From contig CAVZEU010000001.1 of the NCBI GenBank assembly GCA_963774415.1, positions 434,001 through 498,000 of the forward strand: a stretch of DNA of 64,000 nt. The letters are read 5' to 3'. The notes under the pieces are model-generated. The model was not told the origin of the DNA, did no database searches, and saw nothing but the letters and a program-made list of their open reading frames with translations. Each line of letters begins with the position of its first letter. Position 1 is the stretch's first letter. This DNA comes from SZUA-36 sp963774415 (GTDB taxonomy: Bacteria; Pseudomonadota; Gammaproteobacteria; Xanthomonadales; SZUA-36). The position numbers and the translations under genes are program-made. Below, piece after piece: positions 46,804-56,455 of this stretch.

Positions 46804-47190
46804 TGTATGTTCCTCAGGCACCCCGGTACGGGGCGGCAGCGGTTGGTCACGACCTGCATGGCCGTGCCACCACTGAACGAGCCCGGCTTTTCCAAGCGGA
46901 ATGCCGGGGTACCATGTTTTGTTTTCAACGCCGGGCACCATGGCCCGGTCCAACTGGCAGTTGCATCACTGCCACTGAAATTCTGTGTAACTCGCCGTAT
47001 CTGTCCGGCGGCCGAATCCGCTTGATCCTGTCGGTGGCACAACGTGTAAACTGTCGTTGTGCAAGTAGACTGCTCACATATTGGGTTCAGTCCGGTGCTT
47101 GTCCCGGTCGGCGCCGTGGCGCTATGGACAGCGGTTCGGCAGGTCGAACTCGTAGCCATGACAATATAGCAGTGTTTTTATTTTCTATCA
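46804..47190. promoter_or_regulatory. Divergent rne/rluC leader region
   Basis: This 387-bp gap between divergent starts holds no supported gene. In gammaproteobacteria rne has a long 5' leader that RNase E uses to autoregulate; a similar leader probably fills most of this gap. No promoter box was assigned. Confidence 0.5.
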
Positions 47191-48141
47191 ATGAGTTGGA
47201 ATCCAGTGGTAACAAACAGAAAAACCAGCGGTGTAAGTCACGTCGAGGTTTCACGGCACCGGCACGGCCAGCGACTGGATAACTTCCTCTCGGCGCGCCT
47301 CAAGGGGGTGCCGCGTTCACTGATTTACCGGCTGATCCGCACCGGCCAGGTGCGCGTCAACGGCGGCCGGGCCCGGCCATCCAGACGCCTGGAAACCGGC
47401 GACACGGTCAGGATACCGCCAGCGAAGATGCGCGGTCAGGGTGATCCGGACATTCCGCGCAAGGTCATTGATCTCCTGGCCGCCTCGATTTGTTTTGACG
47501 ACGGCGACATCATGGTCGTCGACAAGCCGGCCGGCATGGCCGTCCACGGCGGCAGCGGCGTCGACTGGGGCGTGGTCGACGCGGTTCGCCGCCTGCGGCC
47601 GGCCAAGCAGGTCGACCTGGTGCACCGGCTCGACCGCGTGACCAGCGGCTGCCTGCTGCTTGCGCTCAGCGGCGCCGCGCTCAAGTGGCTCAATGAGCAA
47701 CAGGCGGCGCAGCGGATCGACAAACGCTACCTGTGCCTGTTGGACGGCGTGTTGCCGCAGCCGGTGGTCGAGGTGGATGAACCGATCGGCAGGAGCGAGC
47801 GCGCCGGCGAACGGTCGATGCAGGTTGACCCGGCGGGCAAGCCCGCGCACACGACATTCAGCAAGCTGCATGACTATGGCGCCTGCAGTTACGCAGAAGC
47901 GAATCTGCACAGCGGGCGCACGCACCAGATTCGCGTGCACGCCGCTCATCTGGGCATGGCCCTGGCCGGCGACCGTGTTTACGCGCCCGCGGCCCGGCAG
48001 GACCACTGGCGCCAAATGGGCCTGTCGCGGTTGTTTCTGCATGCGCACCAGGTTTCGTTTACGTCGCTCGACGGTGCCGAGCAGCTGGTCAGCGCGGCCT
48101 TGCCGGACGAGCTGAGGACGTTCCTCGATTCCCTGACTTGA
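47191..48141 (+). CDS. rluC: 23S rRNA pseudouridine synthase RluC
   Basis: The 316-residue protein has an N-terminal S4 RNA-binding domain (RLDNFLSARLKGVPRSLIYRL) and the catalytic HRLDRVTSGCLL with the active Asp. RTHQIRVHAAHLG follows near the end. It makes pseudouridines 955, 2504 and 2580 (E. coli numbering). Divergent from rne, the usual gammaproteobacterial arrangement. Confidence 0.94.
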   Translation: MSWNPVVTNRKTSGVSHVEVSRHRHGQRLDNFLSARLKGVPRSLIYRLIRTGQVRVNGGRARPSRRLETGDTVRIPPAKMRGQGDPDIPRKVIDLLAASICFDDGDIMVVDKPAGMAVHGGSGVDWGVVDAVRRLRPAKQVDLVHRLDRVTSGCLLLALSGAALKWLNEQQAAQRIDKRYLCLLDGVLPQPVVEVDEPIGRSERAGERSMQVDPAGKPAHTTFSKLHDYGACSYAEANLHSGRTHQIRVHAAHLGMALAGDRVYAPAARQDHWRQMGLSRLFLHAHQVSFTSLDGAEQLVSAALPDELRTFLDSLT

Positions 48142-48216
48142 GGCGGCGGTCATTTCCTACGTCCTGGCAACCAATCCCGACTGGTCCGGGGCCTTTCGCT
48201 GTGTTCTAATTCCGTG

Positions 48217-49464
48217 ATGCTGAAACCATTGTCCGCCTTTATTGGTTTGCGTTATTTGCGCGCCAGGAAGCAAAGCCACTTCGTTTCCTTCATATCGTTG
48301 ATATCCATGCTGGGTATCGCGCTGGGCGTGACGACGCTGATCACGGTCATTTCGGTGATGAACGGCTTTGAAAAGGAACTGCGCGCCCGTATTCTCGGCG
48401 CCATTTCGCACGCGACGATACAGGCGCTCGACAAGCCGCTGGATCATTGGCGGGAAGTGATTGCGAAGGTCGACAAGCGCAGCGATGTGATCGCCGCGGC
48501 GCCCTATATCGAAGTCCCCGCGTGGCTGGAGGCGAACGGGTCCCACGGCGCGCTCGTGCGCGGCATCGATCCGGCCTATGAAGCCAGGGTGTCCGAGGTC
48601 GCCACTCACATGGTCGACGGGCGCCTCGACGCCCTGCGCAGCGGGCAATGGGGCATCGTGCTCGGGACCGGCCTGGCGCTGCGGCTCGGGGTCGGCCTCG
48701 GCGACAAGGTCACGGTCATCGCGCCCCACCTCAAGGCCAGCCCGTTCGGGGCGACCCCGTTGATGCGCAGGTTTACCGTCGTCGGCATGTTCGAATTCGG
48801 TGAATACGAGAATGACAGCGGCCTGGCGATGATCAACATCGAGGATGCCGCCAGGTTGCTGCGGATGCCGGAAGCATCGATCGGCGGTATTCGTTTGCGG
48901 CTAAAGGACCTCGACAAGGCCCGCTGGGTCGCGCGTGACATTTCCGAGCAACTGGGCGGTGACTTCCGCGTCAGGGACTGGACCCAGGAGCGCGGCAACC
49001 TGTTCCAGGCGGTACACACGGAAAAAACCGTGATGTGGGTGATCCTGTCACTGATCATTGCCGTCGCTGCCTTCAACATCATTTCGATGCTGGTGATGGT
49101 GGTCACCGACAAGCAAGCCGATATCGCCATCCTCAAGACGATGGGCGCGCGCGCCGGAACCATCATGCGCGTATTCGTGGTGCAGGGCAGCCTGATCGGC
49201 GTCATCGGTACGCTGGCGGGTGTCGCCGGCGGCATCCTGCTGGCGCAGAACATCGGCACGGTGGTTCCTTTCGTCGAAAAGATATTCGGCTTCAACCTGT
49301 TCCCCGAGGACATCTATTACATTACCGAACTGCCGTCGGACCTGCGCAGTTCCGATGTCATCGCCTTCGCGCTGATGTCCCTGGGTATGTCGCTGCTCTC
49401 GACCCTGTACCCGGCGTGGCGTGCGTCCAAAACCCAGCCGGCGGAGGCCCTGCGTTATGAATGA
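48217..49464 (+). CDS. lolC: Lipoprotein-releasing ABC permease LolC/LolE
   Basis: The 415-residue inner-membrane protein has helix 1 FVSFISLISMLGIALGVTTL with the MNGFE motif. A large periplasmic domain precedes three C-terminal helices (VILSLIIAVAAFNIISMLVM ...). It extracts lipoproteins to LolA. Only one permease gene is adjacent to lolD, so the complex may be a homodimer (LolF-like) or the partner is elsewhere. ATG 48217 chosen; GTG 48214 is in frame. Confidence 0.93.
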   Translation: MLKPLSAFIGLRYLRARKQSHFVSFISLISMLGIALGVTTLITVISVMNGFEKELRARILGAISHATIQALDKPLDHWREVIAKVDKRSDVIAAAPYIEVPAWLEANGSHGALVRGIDPAYEARVSEVATHMVDGRLDALRSGQWGIVLGTGLALRLGVGLGDKVTVIAPHLKASPFGATPLMRRFTVVGMFEFGEYENDSGLAMINIEDAARLLRMPEASIGGIRLRLKDLDKARWVARDISEQLGGDFRVRDWTQERGNLFQAVHTEKTVMWVILSLIIAVAAFNIISMLVMVVTDKQADIAILKTMGARAGTIMRVFVVQGSLIGVIGTLAGVAGGILLAQNIGTVVPFVEKIFGFNLFPEDIYYITELPSDLRSSDVIAFALMSLGMSLLSTLYPAWRASKTQPAEALRYE

Positions 49465-50146
49465 GCAGGGCAAACTGGTCATCGAGGCGACCGCGCTCAG
49501 CCGCAGTTTCCGCCAGGGGCCGAAAAAGATCCGGGTGCTCAAATCCGTCGACCTGATGGTCCCCGCCGGCACATCGGTGGCGATCGTGGGCGTATCGGGC
49601 GCCGGCAAGAGCACGCTGCTGCATCTGCTCGGTGGCCTCGACCGGCCGACGAGCGGGGAAGTCGTATTCGACGGGCATTCCCTGTGGGATATGACGGAAC
49701 GCGAGCGCGGGGACCTGCGCAATGCCCGCATGGGCTTCATCTACCAGTTTCACCACCTGTTGACCGAGTTTACCGCCCTGGAAAACGTCGCCATGCCGCT
49801 GCTGATTCGGGGCCAGTCGACCGCCGAGGCGGTGGCCGCGGCCACGGGCATCCTGGAAAAAGTCGGCCTCGGGCAGCGCCTGGATCACAAGCCGGGTGAG
49901 TTGTCGGGCGGTGAACGGCAGCGTGCGGCCGTCGCCCGGGCCCTCGTCGGCAACCCGGCTTGCGTGCTCGGTGACGAGCCGACCGGCAATCTCGACGAGA
50001 AGACCGCGGCAAGGGTTTTTGGCCAGCTGCTCGAACTCAATGCGGAATTGAACACCAGCCTGGTGCTGGTCACCCATGACATGCGGCTGGCCGAGCAGAT
50101 GACGCAGCGGTTCGAACTGCACATGGGAGTGCTGCGGCCGCTGTAA
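49457..50146 (+). CDS. lolD: Lipoprotein-releasing ABC ATPase LolD
   Basis: The 229-residue ATPase has Walker A GVSGAGKSTLLHLLGG, signature LSGGERQRAAVARAL and Walker B CVLGDEPTGNLD. ATG 49457 overlaps the end of lolC by 8 bp, so they are co-translated. The open frame upstream to 49421 lies inside lolC and is not used. Confidence 0.95.
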   Translation: MNEQGKLVIEATALSRSFRQGPKKIRVLKSVDLMVPAGTSVAIVGVSGAGKSTLLHLLGGLDRPTSGEVVFDGHSLWDMTERERGDLRNARMGFIYQFHHLLTEFTALENVAMPLLIRGQSTAEAVAAATGILEKVGLGQRLDHKPGELSGGERQRAAVARALVGNPACVLGDEPTGNLDEKTAARVFGQLLELNAELNTSLVLVTHDMRLAEQMTQRFELHMGVLRPL

Positions 50147-50171
50147 CGGGTGCGTTGGCCAAGGGGGGGCA

Positions 50172-52493
50172 TTGAACGTCTGGATCGCCGCCATCGCGGG
50201 CCTGCTTTCGCCCTACCTGCTGACCTCGGTGATCCCCGCCGCGGGCATGGTGGCGCTGGCTTGCTCGTGCCTGTGGCTGCTGGCGCGGCCGCGCACCCGC
50301 TTGTGGGCGGTGTTGCCGCTCGGCTTCCTTTACACCTCGATAGCGCTCGAGCAGCGGCTCGCGGAAAGACTGCCGCCGGAGCGGGCCAGGTCCGTCTACA
50401 TCCTGAGCGGAACCATCGCCGGGCTGCCGTATTACCGCGACGAGCGGGTGCTTACTTTCGATTTTTTGCCGGAGGAGCCGCACACGGGGTTGCCGCGGCG
50501 CATCCGCGTCAATTGGTATGCCGCAAGACCGCGCCCGGGGCAACAGCCCGGGGCAGGGCTGCCGGTGCTGCACGCGCGCGAGCGCTGGCGCCTGCGGCTG
50601 GAATTGCGCACGACCCGGGGCCGGGTCAACTTCAGCGGCGCCGACACTGAACGACGACTTTTTGCCGATGGCGTCGGCGCCCGCGCGACCGTCAGATCAG
50701 GGCCGAACCGGCGGCTTGCGGGCCCGGGGGCTTTCGAGCTGCAACACTGGCGGGAAAACCTGCTCGCGGCGCTCGAGCGCGAGGCCGCCGGCCTGCCGGC
50801 CCGGCGCATACTCAAAGCGCTCGCGGCCGCCGACCGGCGCGGGCTCAGGCATAGCGACCGCCAGGTTCTGTCCGCCACCGGCACCGGGCACCTGCTGGCC
50901 ATATCCGGATTGCACATCGGTCTGGCCGCGGCGATGGGTTTTTATCTTGGCCGCCTGCTGCTGTGGCTGCTGCCGTCGAGCCTGCGGCTGCGCGCCGCGG
51001 TGGCGGGGCCCTGGGTCACATGCTGGCTGGCAGCGTTGGCTTATGCCGTCGTGGCCGGCCTGGGAGTCTCGACGCAGCGGGCCCTGATCATGCTCGCCGT
51101 CACCACCCTGGTCGTCGTCGGCCGGCGTCAAGTCAGCCCGGTGCTGGGGTGGCTCATTGCGCTGGCCGCCGTCTTGTTGCTGGATCCGTTTGCGCCGCTG
51201 CGCCCCGGCTTCTGGTTTTCGTTCACGGCCGTGGCCGTGCTGTTGTTCCTGTTCCTGCCGCGCGTCGGCGGCGCCGCTGCCTGGCGCAGGATGCTGCTCG
51301 CGCAGGCCGGCATCTCGCTGGTGATGGCGCCGATGAGCATGTATTGGTTCCACCAGGCGAGTTTGCCGGGGTTGCCGGCGAACCTGGTGGCGATACCTGT
51401 CGTCAGCTTTATCGTCGTGCCACTGTTGCTGGCCGCGCTGCCATTGCTGCTGGTTCCCGGCCCGGCGGCGCACTGGTTGCTTACCGCTGCGGCGCACAGC
51501 GCCAGCGGCTTGATGCATTTTTTGGGGGCGCTCGCGCGCCTGCAACCGGAGAGCATGGCGTCGACGCGCACACCCGGTCTCGTCAGCACGCTGCTGGCGA
51601 TGGTCGGCGCCTTGGTGCTGCTGCTGCCCCGGGGGCTGGCCCTGAGAACAGCCGGCGTCACCCTGATGCTGCCCCTGTTGCTGCCGGCGGCCAATCGGCT
51701 GGCTCCGGGCGAGCTGCGGCTCGACCTGGTGGATGTCGGCCAGGGGCTGTCGGTGTTGTTGACCGCGCCGCGGCACTTGTTGGTGTACGACACGGGTCCC
51801 GGCAACGGTGTGGTGGGGGATGGAGGCTGGGACACCGTCGAGAGCACGATCCGGCCGATGATTACCGCCTCCGGCGAGCGGCCCGGGCGCATCATCGCCA
51901 GTCACGGGGACCTGGATCATGCGGGCGGTTTCGCGCATCTGCGGGAGATCTATCCCGGCGCCCGCTTCAGCGCCAACATGCGCGAGCGGCCAGCCGCGGT
52001 CGAGCCATGCAGGGCGCCGGACCGCTGGGCCTGGGGCGAGCTTCAGTTCGAAGTCTTGCACCCGCGCCCGGGCCTGCCGTACCTGGGCAATGACAGCTCC
52101 TGCGTGCTCAGCGTGCAAACAGCGGGCCTGGGCCTGTTGCTGGCCGGTGATATCAGCCGCGTGGTGGAAAGCCGGCTGGTCGCGGCAGGGTTGCGGCCTC
52201 ACCGGCTATTGCTGGTCCCGCATCATGGCAGCATGACGTCCTCGTCGCCCGGGTTCATTGACCGGGTCGAGCCGGAACTGGCGTTGATATCCGCCGCGCC
52301 GGAGAACCGTTTCGATTTTCCGCGCAAGGCTGTGCTGCAACGTTACGCGGCGAGGCGGGTCAAAGTGCTCACCAGCGCCGATTGCGGCGGCATCCGGGTC
52401 GTCGGCGGCAACAACGGGCCGTTGCGGATCGAGACCGCGCGCAGGCTGCGGCCGGCCATCTGGCGTTGGCCGCCGGCCGCGCAGTGCCCGTGA
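50172..52493 (+). CDS. comEC: DNA internalization protein ComEC/Rec2
   Basis: The 773-residue protein starts at TTG 50172 after a G-rich ribosome site. An N-terminal DUF4131-like region, the multi-helix competence domain (LLAISGLHIGLAAAMGFYLG ... GLGVSTQRALIM) and a C-terminal metallo-beta-lactamase-like domain (VDVGQGLSVLL, SHGDLDHAGG, VPHHGSMTSSS) are in the usual order. It forms the inner-membrane channel for transforming DNA. It lies inside the lol-exb-msbA cluster. Confidence 0.95.
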   Translation: MNVWIAAIAGLLSPYLLTSVIPAAGMVALACSCLWLLARPRTRLWAVLPLGFLYTSIALEQRLAERLPPERARSVYILSGTIAGLPYYRDERVLTFDFLPEEPHTGLPRRIRVNWYAARPRPGQQPGAGLPVLHARERWRLRLELRTTRGRVNFSGADTERRLFADGVGARATVRSGPNRRLAGPGAFELQHWRENLLAALEREAAGLPARRILKALAAADRRGLRHSDRQVLSATGTGHLLAISGLHIGLAAAMGFYLGRLLLWLLPSSLRLRAAVAGPWVTCWLAALAYAVVAGLGVSTQRALIMLAVTTLVVVGRRQVSPVLGWLIALAAVLLLDPFAPLRPGFWFSFTAVAVLLFLFLPRVGGAAAWRRMLLAQAGISLVMAPMSMYWFHQASLPGLPANLVAIPVVSFIVVPLLLAALPLLLVPGPAAHWLLTAAAHSASGLMHFLGALARLQPESMASTRTPGLVSTLLAMVGALVLLLPRGLALRTAGVTLMLPLLLPAANRLAPGELRLDLVDVGQGLSVLLTAPRHLLVYDTGPGNGVVGDGGWDTVESTIRPMITASGERPGRIIASHGDLDHAGGFAHLREIYPGARFSANMRERPAAVEPCRAPDRWAWGELQFEVLHPRPGLPYLGNDSSCVLSVQTAGLGLLLAGDISRVVESRLVAAGLRPHRLLLVPHHGSMTSSSPGFIDRVEPELALISAAPENRFDFPRKAVLQRYAARRVKVLTSADCGGIRVVGGNNGPLRIETARRLRPAIWRWPPAAQCP

Positions 52494-52608
52494 CCGCTGG
52501 CACGACACAACTGCATTTTTCGGAAATTGACATTAAGATAGGCAAAGTCCTTTTCGTATGGCGTCGTCTGTCCCGGCTGTATCCCGGGCTGTCCAAGGAG
52601 CGAGCAGC

Positions 52609-53244
52609 ATGTTGGAAATCATTCTTGCCGGTGGCTGGCTGATGGGCCCAATCCTGTTGTGCTCGACGCTTTCCGTGGCGATCATCATCGAGCGTTTCTG
52701 GACCCTGCGAAAAAACAAGGTAACGCCGAAGGGATTGGCCGAGCTGGTAGAGACCTGGGCGGCGGCGGACAAGCTGGACTCGCGTCATATCAACCAACTG
52801 AAGACCGGCAGCCCGCTGGGCCGGGTGCTGGCGGCCGCGATGGTCAACCGCAAGCGGCCGCGGGAAATCATCAAGGAAGCGGTCGAGGATACCGGCAGAC
52901 AGGTGGTGCACGACCTGGAACGTTTTCTGAACACGCTCGGGACGATCGCCGGCATCTCGCCGCTGCTCGGTTTGCTCGGTACCGTCATCGGCATGATCAA
53001 GGTGTTCTCGACCATCATGGTCAGCGGGGTGGGTAACGCCAACAACCTGGCGGGCGGGATTTCCCAGGCGCTGATTACCACGGCAGCCGGTTTGACCGTC
53101 GCGATCCCCAGTTATTTTTTCTACCGCTATTTCAGCGGCCGCGTCACGGAGTTGGTCCTGACCATGGAGGAGCGGGCTATCCACCTGATCGACTGTATCG
53201 AACGCGGCAACAGGGGCTGCGCGGAAGAAGTGAGGTTTGGCTAG
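52609..53244 (+). CDS. exbB: ExbB/TolQ-family proton channel protein
   Basis: The 211-residue protein has three membrane segments and the MotA/TolQ/ExbB block LNTLGTIAGISPLLGLLGTVIGMIKVF. ATG 52609 is preferred because AAGGAGCG sits upstream; ATG 52558 lacks a ribosome site. It energises outer-membrane transport together with ExbD, which overlaps or abuts its end. Confidence 0.93.
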   Translation: MLEIILAGGWLMGPILLCSTLSVAIIIERFWTLRKNKVTPKGLAELVETWAAADKLDSRHINQLKTGSPLGRVLAAAMVNRKRPREIIKEAVEDTGRQVVHDLERFLNTLGTIAGISPLLGLLGTVIGMIKVFSTIMVSGVGNANNLAGGISQALITTAAGLTVAIPSYFFYRYFSGRVTELVLTMEERAIHLIDCIERGNRGCAEEVRFG

Positions 53245-53248
53245 ACGT

Positions 53249-53671
53249 ATGCAACTGAGGCCGACCAAGAAACCCGACCTGCTGCTGGACATGACGCCGC
53301 TGATCGACGTCGTGTTCCTGCTCTTGATCTTCTTCATGGTCAGCACCACGTTCGAACACCAGGCCATGCTGAAGGTGGACCTGCCTGAAGCCAGTGATGT
53401 TGCCGATGCGGCCAAGGAGCCCAAGGAACTCGAACTGGTGATCGACAAGGACGGACATTTCTACCTGGATAACCGGCAACTGGTCGACGCCAGGCCGGCC
53501 ACGATCCGGGCGGCGCTGCAGGCGGCGGCGGGCGACGAGCGGGACATGCCGCTGGTGCTGCGCGCGGACGCGCAGACACAGCATCACTTTGTCGTCACGG
53601 CCATGGACGTCGCGGCGCAACTGGGCTTCAAACGCCTGTCGATCGCAACCGAGCACGTGCCTCGACAGTGA
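53249..53671 (+). CDS. exbD: ExbD/TolR-family protein
   Basis: The 140-residue protein has a single helix with the proton-carrying Asp (DMTPLIDVVFLLLIFFMVSTTF) and a periplasmic domain (ELVIDKDGHFYLDNRQLV). Partner of the preceding ExbB. Its stop overlaps the msbA start (GTGA). Confidence 0.93.
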   Translation: MQLRPTKKPDLLLDMTPLIDVVFLLLIFFMVSTTFEHQAMLKVDLPEASDVADAAKEPKELELVIDKDGHFYLDNRQLVDARPATIRAALQAAAGDERDMPLVLRADAQTQHHFVVTAMDVAAQLGFKRLSIATEHVPRQ

Positions 53672-55428
53672 CGCTCGAAGCGCAGGCTGACTATGCCCCG
53701 GTCGCGGTCTACACACGGCTGTGGGGCTACACGCGCCGTTACCTCTGGATGTTCGCCGTCGGCGTGCTCGGCGTCAGCCTGGACGCGGCCATGCAGGCCG
53801 TTTTCATCCGTTTCGTGGAACCCCTGATCGATCGTGTCTTCGTGGCCAAGGATGCCGCGTTCGGGCTGTGGCTGGCGGGCGCGATCCTGGTCGTCGTGAT
53901 ACTGCGGATCGTCGGGCATTTTTGCGGCAATTACGGCATGGAATGGTCCGGCAGGCGTGTCGTCGCCGATTTGCGCCGCGAGTTGTTCGCCAGTTACCTG
54001 CACATGCCCAGTGTTTTTTATGACCGCCACTCGGCCGGCGAGCTGATTTCGAGGCTCGCCTACAACAGCGAGCAGGTTGCACAGGCCGCGACCCGCGCGG
54101 TGATATCCGCGTTCCGTGACGTCATGCTGCTGCTCTACCTCATCATCGTCATGCTCAGCCTCAGCGCCCGGCTGACGCTGGTGCTGCTGGTGCTGGTGCC
54201 GGCGATCGCCCTGGTGGTGACGGTGATCAGCCGCAAGTTCCGCAAAATCAGCCGCAACATACAGGATTCGATGGGCGCCATCGCGCACGTTACCGAGGAG
54301 GCCGTGGTCGGCGAGCGCGTGGTCAAGGTGTTCCTGGGGCAGAAGGCCGAGCAGCAACGCTTCGATTGGGTCAACGAGCGCACCCGCCGGCAGCACATGC
54401 GCATGGTGGCCATGCACATGCTCAGCTCTTCGCTGGTGCAACTGGCGGCCGGGGCCGCGCTGGTGGCCCTGATCCTGATCGCGATACGGCCGTCGATGCT
54501 GGCGCAGATCACGGCAGGCACCTTTACCTCGCTGTTTTTCGCCATGGTGGCGACGATCCCGCCGCTGAAACGGCTGACCACGGTGCAATCGCAATTGCAA
54601 AAGGGTATCGCCGCCGCGGAAAGCCTGTTCCGGGTGATCGACAGCGAACGCGAAGACGGCGACCTGGCCGCGCAGGTGCAACGGGTCCGCGGTGAAATTG
54701 AATTCGTGGATGTCAGCTTTCGCTACGACAGCAGCGCTCAGCGGGCGCTGGAGCACATCGATTTGCGGCTTGCGCCCGGCAGCGTCACCGCGCTCGTTGG
54801 CAAGAGCGGCAGCGGTAAATCCACCCTGGCCGGAATGCTGCCCCGGTTCTACGATTACAGCGCAGGCCGGATCCTGCTGGACGGCCGCGAACTGACCCGC
54901 TACCCGCTGGCCGGCCTGCGGCGCCAGATCGCGCTGGTGGGACAGGACGTGGTCTTGTTCAACGACACCATCGCCGCCAACATCGCCTACGGCGAGTTGG
55001 CCGGCGCGGACCGCGACAGCATTGTGCGGGCGGCGCAGGCGGCGCACGCGATGGAGTTCATCGAGCAGTTGCCGGACGGGATCGATACGCGTTTGGGTGA
55101 AAGCGGCATCATGCTTTCCGGGGGGCAGCGCCAGCGCCTGGCGATCGCGCGGGCCCTGCTCAAGGACGCGCCGATACTGATCCTCGACGAAGCAACTTCG
55201 GCCCTGGATTCGGAATCCGAGCGTGCGGTTCAGGCGGCGCTGAAAGTCGTCATGAAGGATCGCACCACGCTGGTTATCGCGCACCGCCTGTCGACCATCG
55301 AAAACGCCGACCAGGTCGTGGTGTTGCAAGCGGGCAGGGTGGCCGAACAGGGCACGCACGACGAACTCTTGGCCCTGGGCGGCGCCTATGCACGGCTGTA
55401 CCAGACCCAATTCGATGACGCTAGCTGA
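53668..55428 (+). CDS. msbA: Lipid A/phospholipid flippase MsbA
   Basis: The 586-residue ABC exporter half has six N-terminal helices (FAVGVLGVSLDAAMQAVFIR ...) and a nucleotide-binding domain: Walker A GKSGSGKSTL at about 378, signature LSGGQRQRLAIARALL and Walker B ILILDEATSALD. It flips lipid A-core across the inner membrane. Followed by lpxK with a 14-bp overlap, the standard pair. Confidence 0.95.
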   Translation: MTLEAQADYAPVAVYTRLWGYTRRYLWMFAVGVLGVSLDAAMQAVFIRFVEPLIDRVFVAKDAAFGLWLAGAILVVVILRIVGHFCGNYGMEWSGRRVVADLRRELFASYLHMPSVFYDRHSAGELISRLAYNSEQVAQAATRAVISAFRDVMLLLYLIIVMLSLSARLTLVLLVLVPAIALVVTVISRKFRKISRNIQDSMGAIAHVTEEAVVGERVVKVFLGQKAEQQRFDWVNERTRRQHMRMVAMHMLSSSLVQLAAGAALVALILIAIRPSMLAQITAGTFTSLFFAMVATIPPLKRLTTVQSQLQKGIAAAESLFRVIDSEREDGDLAAQVQRVRGEIEFVDVSFRYDSSAQRALEHIDLRLAPGSVTALVGKSGSGKSTLAGMLPRFYDYSAGRILLDGRELTRYPLAGLRRQIALVGQDVVLFNDTIAANIAYGELAGADRDSIVRAAQAAHAMEFIEQLPDGIDTRLGESGIMLSGGQRQRLAIARALLKDAPILILDEATSALDSESERAVQAALKVVMKDRTTLVIAHRLSTIENADQVVVLQAGRVAEQGTHDELLALGGAYARLYQTQFDDAS

Positions 55429-56455
55429 AGCCCGGACCGAGGGCCTGCGCGCCGCGATCGAACAGCGGTTGCACGGTTGCTGGTACGGGCCCGGCAACCC
55501 GCCCTGGTACCTGCGTCTGCTGGAACCGGTGTACGCGGCCGTCAGTCGCCGCCGGCACCGCCGCGGCGACGGAGGGGGCGGCCGCGTACCGCGCGTCGTC
55601 GTCGGTAACATCACCGCCGGCGGCAGCGGCAAAACGCCACTGGTCGCCGCCCTCTGCGGGCTGGTCCAGGAACGGGGCTGGCAAGCGGGCGTGGCAAGCA
55701 CCGGCTACGGCCGCCGCGGCGCCGAGACCGTGCAGGTCCGTGCGGATACGGATCCGCGCGTGTGCGGCGATGAACCGCTGCTACTGGCCAGGAATACAGG
55801 CGCGGCCGTGGTCGTCGCGCGGCGCCGGACCGAAGCGCTGGCAATGCTGGAGAAAATGGCCGTTGACGTCATCATCGCTGACGATGGGTTGCAGCAGCCC
55901 GGGCTGCGCTGGGATATCACCGTCTGTGTCGTCGACGGCTCGCGCGGCACCGGCAACGGTCACCTGCTCCCGGCCGGGCCGCTGCGTGAACCGCTGCAAC
56001 GGCTGTGGCAAGTCGATTACGTGATCAGTAAGGGCGAATGGGCGGCCAGGCCCACGGGGCTCGCCAGTTCAGTCATTAAACTGCGCTACGGCACGCCGCG
56101 CTCGGTCGGCGGCGAGGAGACGGCAAGCCTGTCGGTGCTGCGGCGACAAGCCGGCCAGGGGCGCGTACATGCCGTTGCCGGTATCGCCGATCCGGCGCCG
56201 TTCTTCGCCATGCTCGAAGCGCAGGGCTTCAACCTGAGCGCGCACCGGTTCGCCGACCACCATCGCTACCAACGCCGGGATTTTGACCGTATGGGTGACG
56301 CCGCGGCGATTATCATGACGGAAAAGGATGCGGTAAAGTGCCGGGATTTCAAACTGCCGAACGCCTGGTACGTGCCGGTCGAGGTCGAGTTGCCGGCGGC
56401 GTTCCGTCAACGCTTCGGCGAACACCTGGCGCGCTTGCGAAGGAGCAGACCATGA
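55415..56455 (+). CDS. lpxK: Tetraacyldisaccharide 4'-kinase
   Basis: The 346-residue protein has a membrane-proximal N-terminus (WYLRLLEPVYAAVS), Walker A VVGNITAGGSGKTPLVAAL and DVIIADDGLQQPGL. It phosphorylates lipid A disaccharide. ATG 55415 (MTLAEARTEG) is preferred over ATG 55388. Ends with an ATGA overlap into kdsB. Confidence 0.95.
   Translation: MTLAEARTEGLRAAIEQRLHGCWYGPGNPPWYLRLLEPVYAAVSRRRHRRGDGGGGRVPRVVVGNITAGGSGKTPLVAALCGLVQERGWQAGVASTGYGRRGAETVQVRADTDPRVCGDEPLLLARNTGAAVVVARRRTEALAMLEKMAVDVIIADDGLQQPGLRWDITVCVVDGSRGTGNGHLLPAGPLREPLQRLWQVDYVISKGEWAARPTGLASSVIKLRYGTPRSVGGEETASLSVLRRQAGQGRVHAVAGIADPAPFFAMLEAQGFNLSAHRFADHHRYQRRDFDRMGDAAAIIMTEKDAVKCRDFKLPNAWYVPVEVELPAAFRQRFGEHLARLRRSRP

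Noticed and set aside
44337..55701. Long open frames antisense to rne, comEC, msbA (for example 44337-45158, 50697-52202, 53584-55701)
   Set aside because: High-GC shadow frames: low-complexity Arg/Pro/Gln-rich or His-rich translations with no domain, opposite clear conserved genes.
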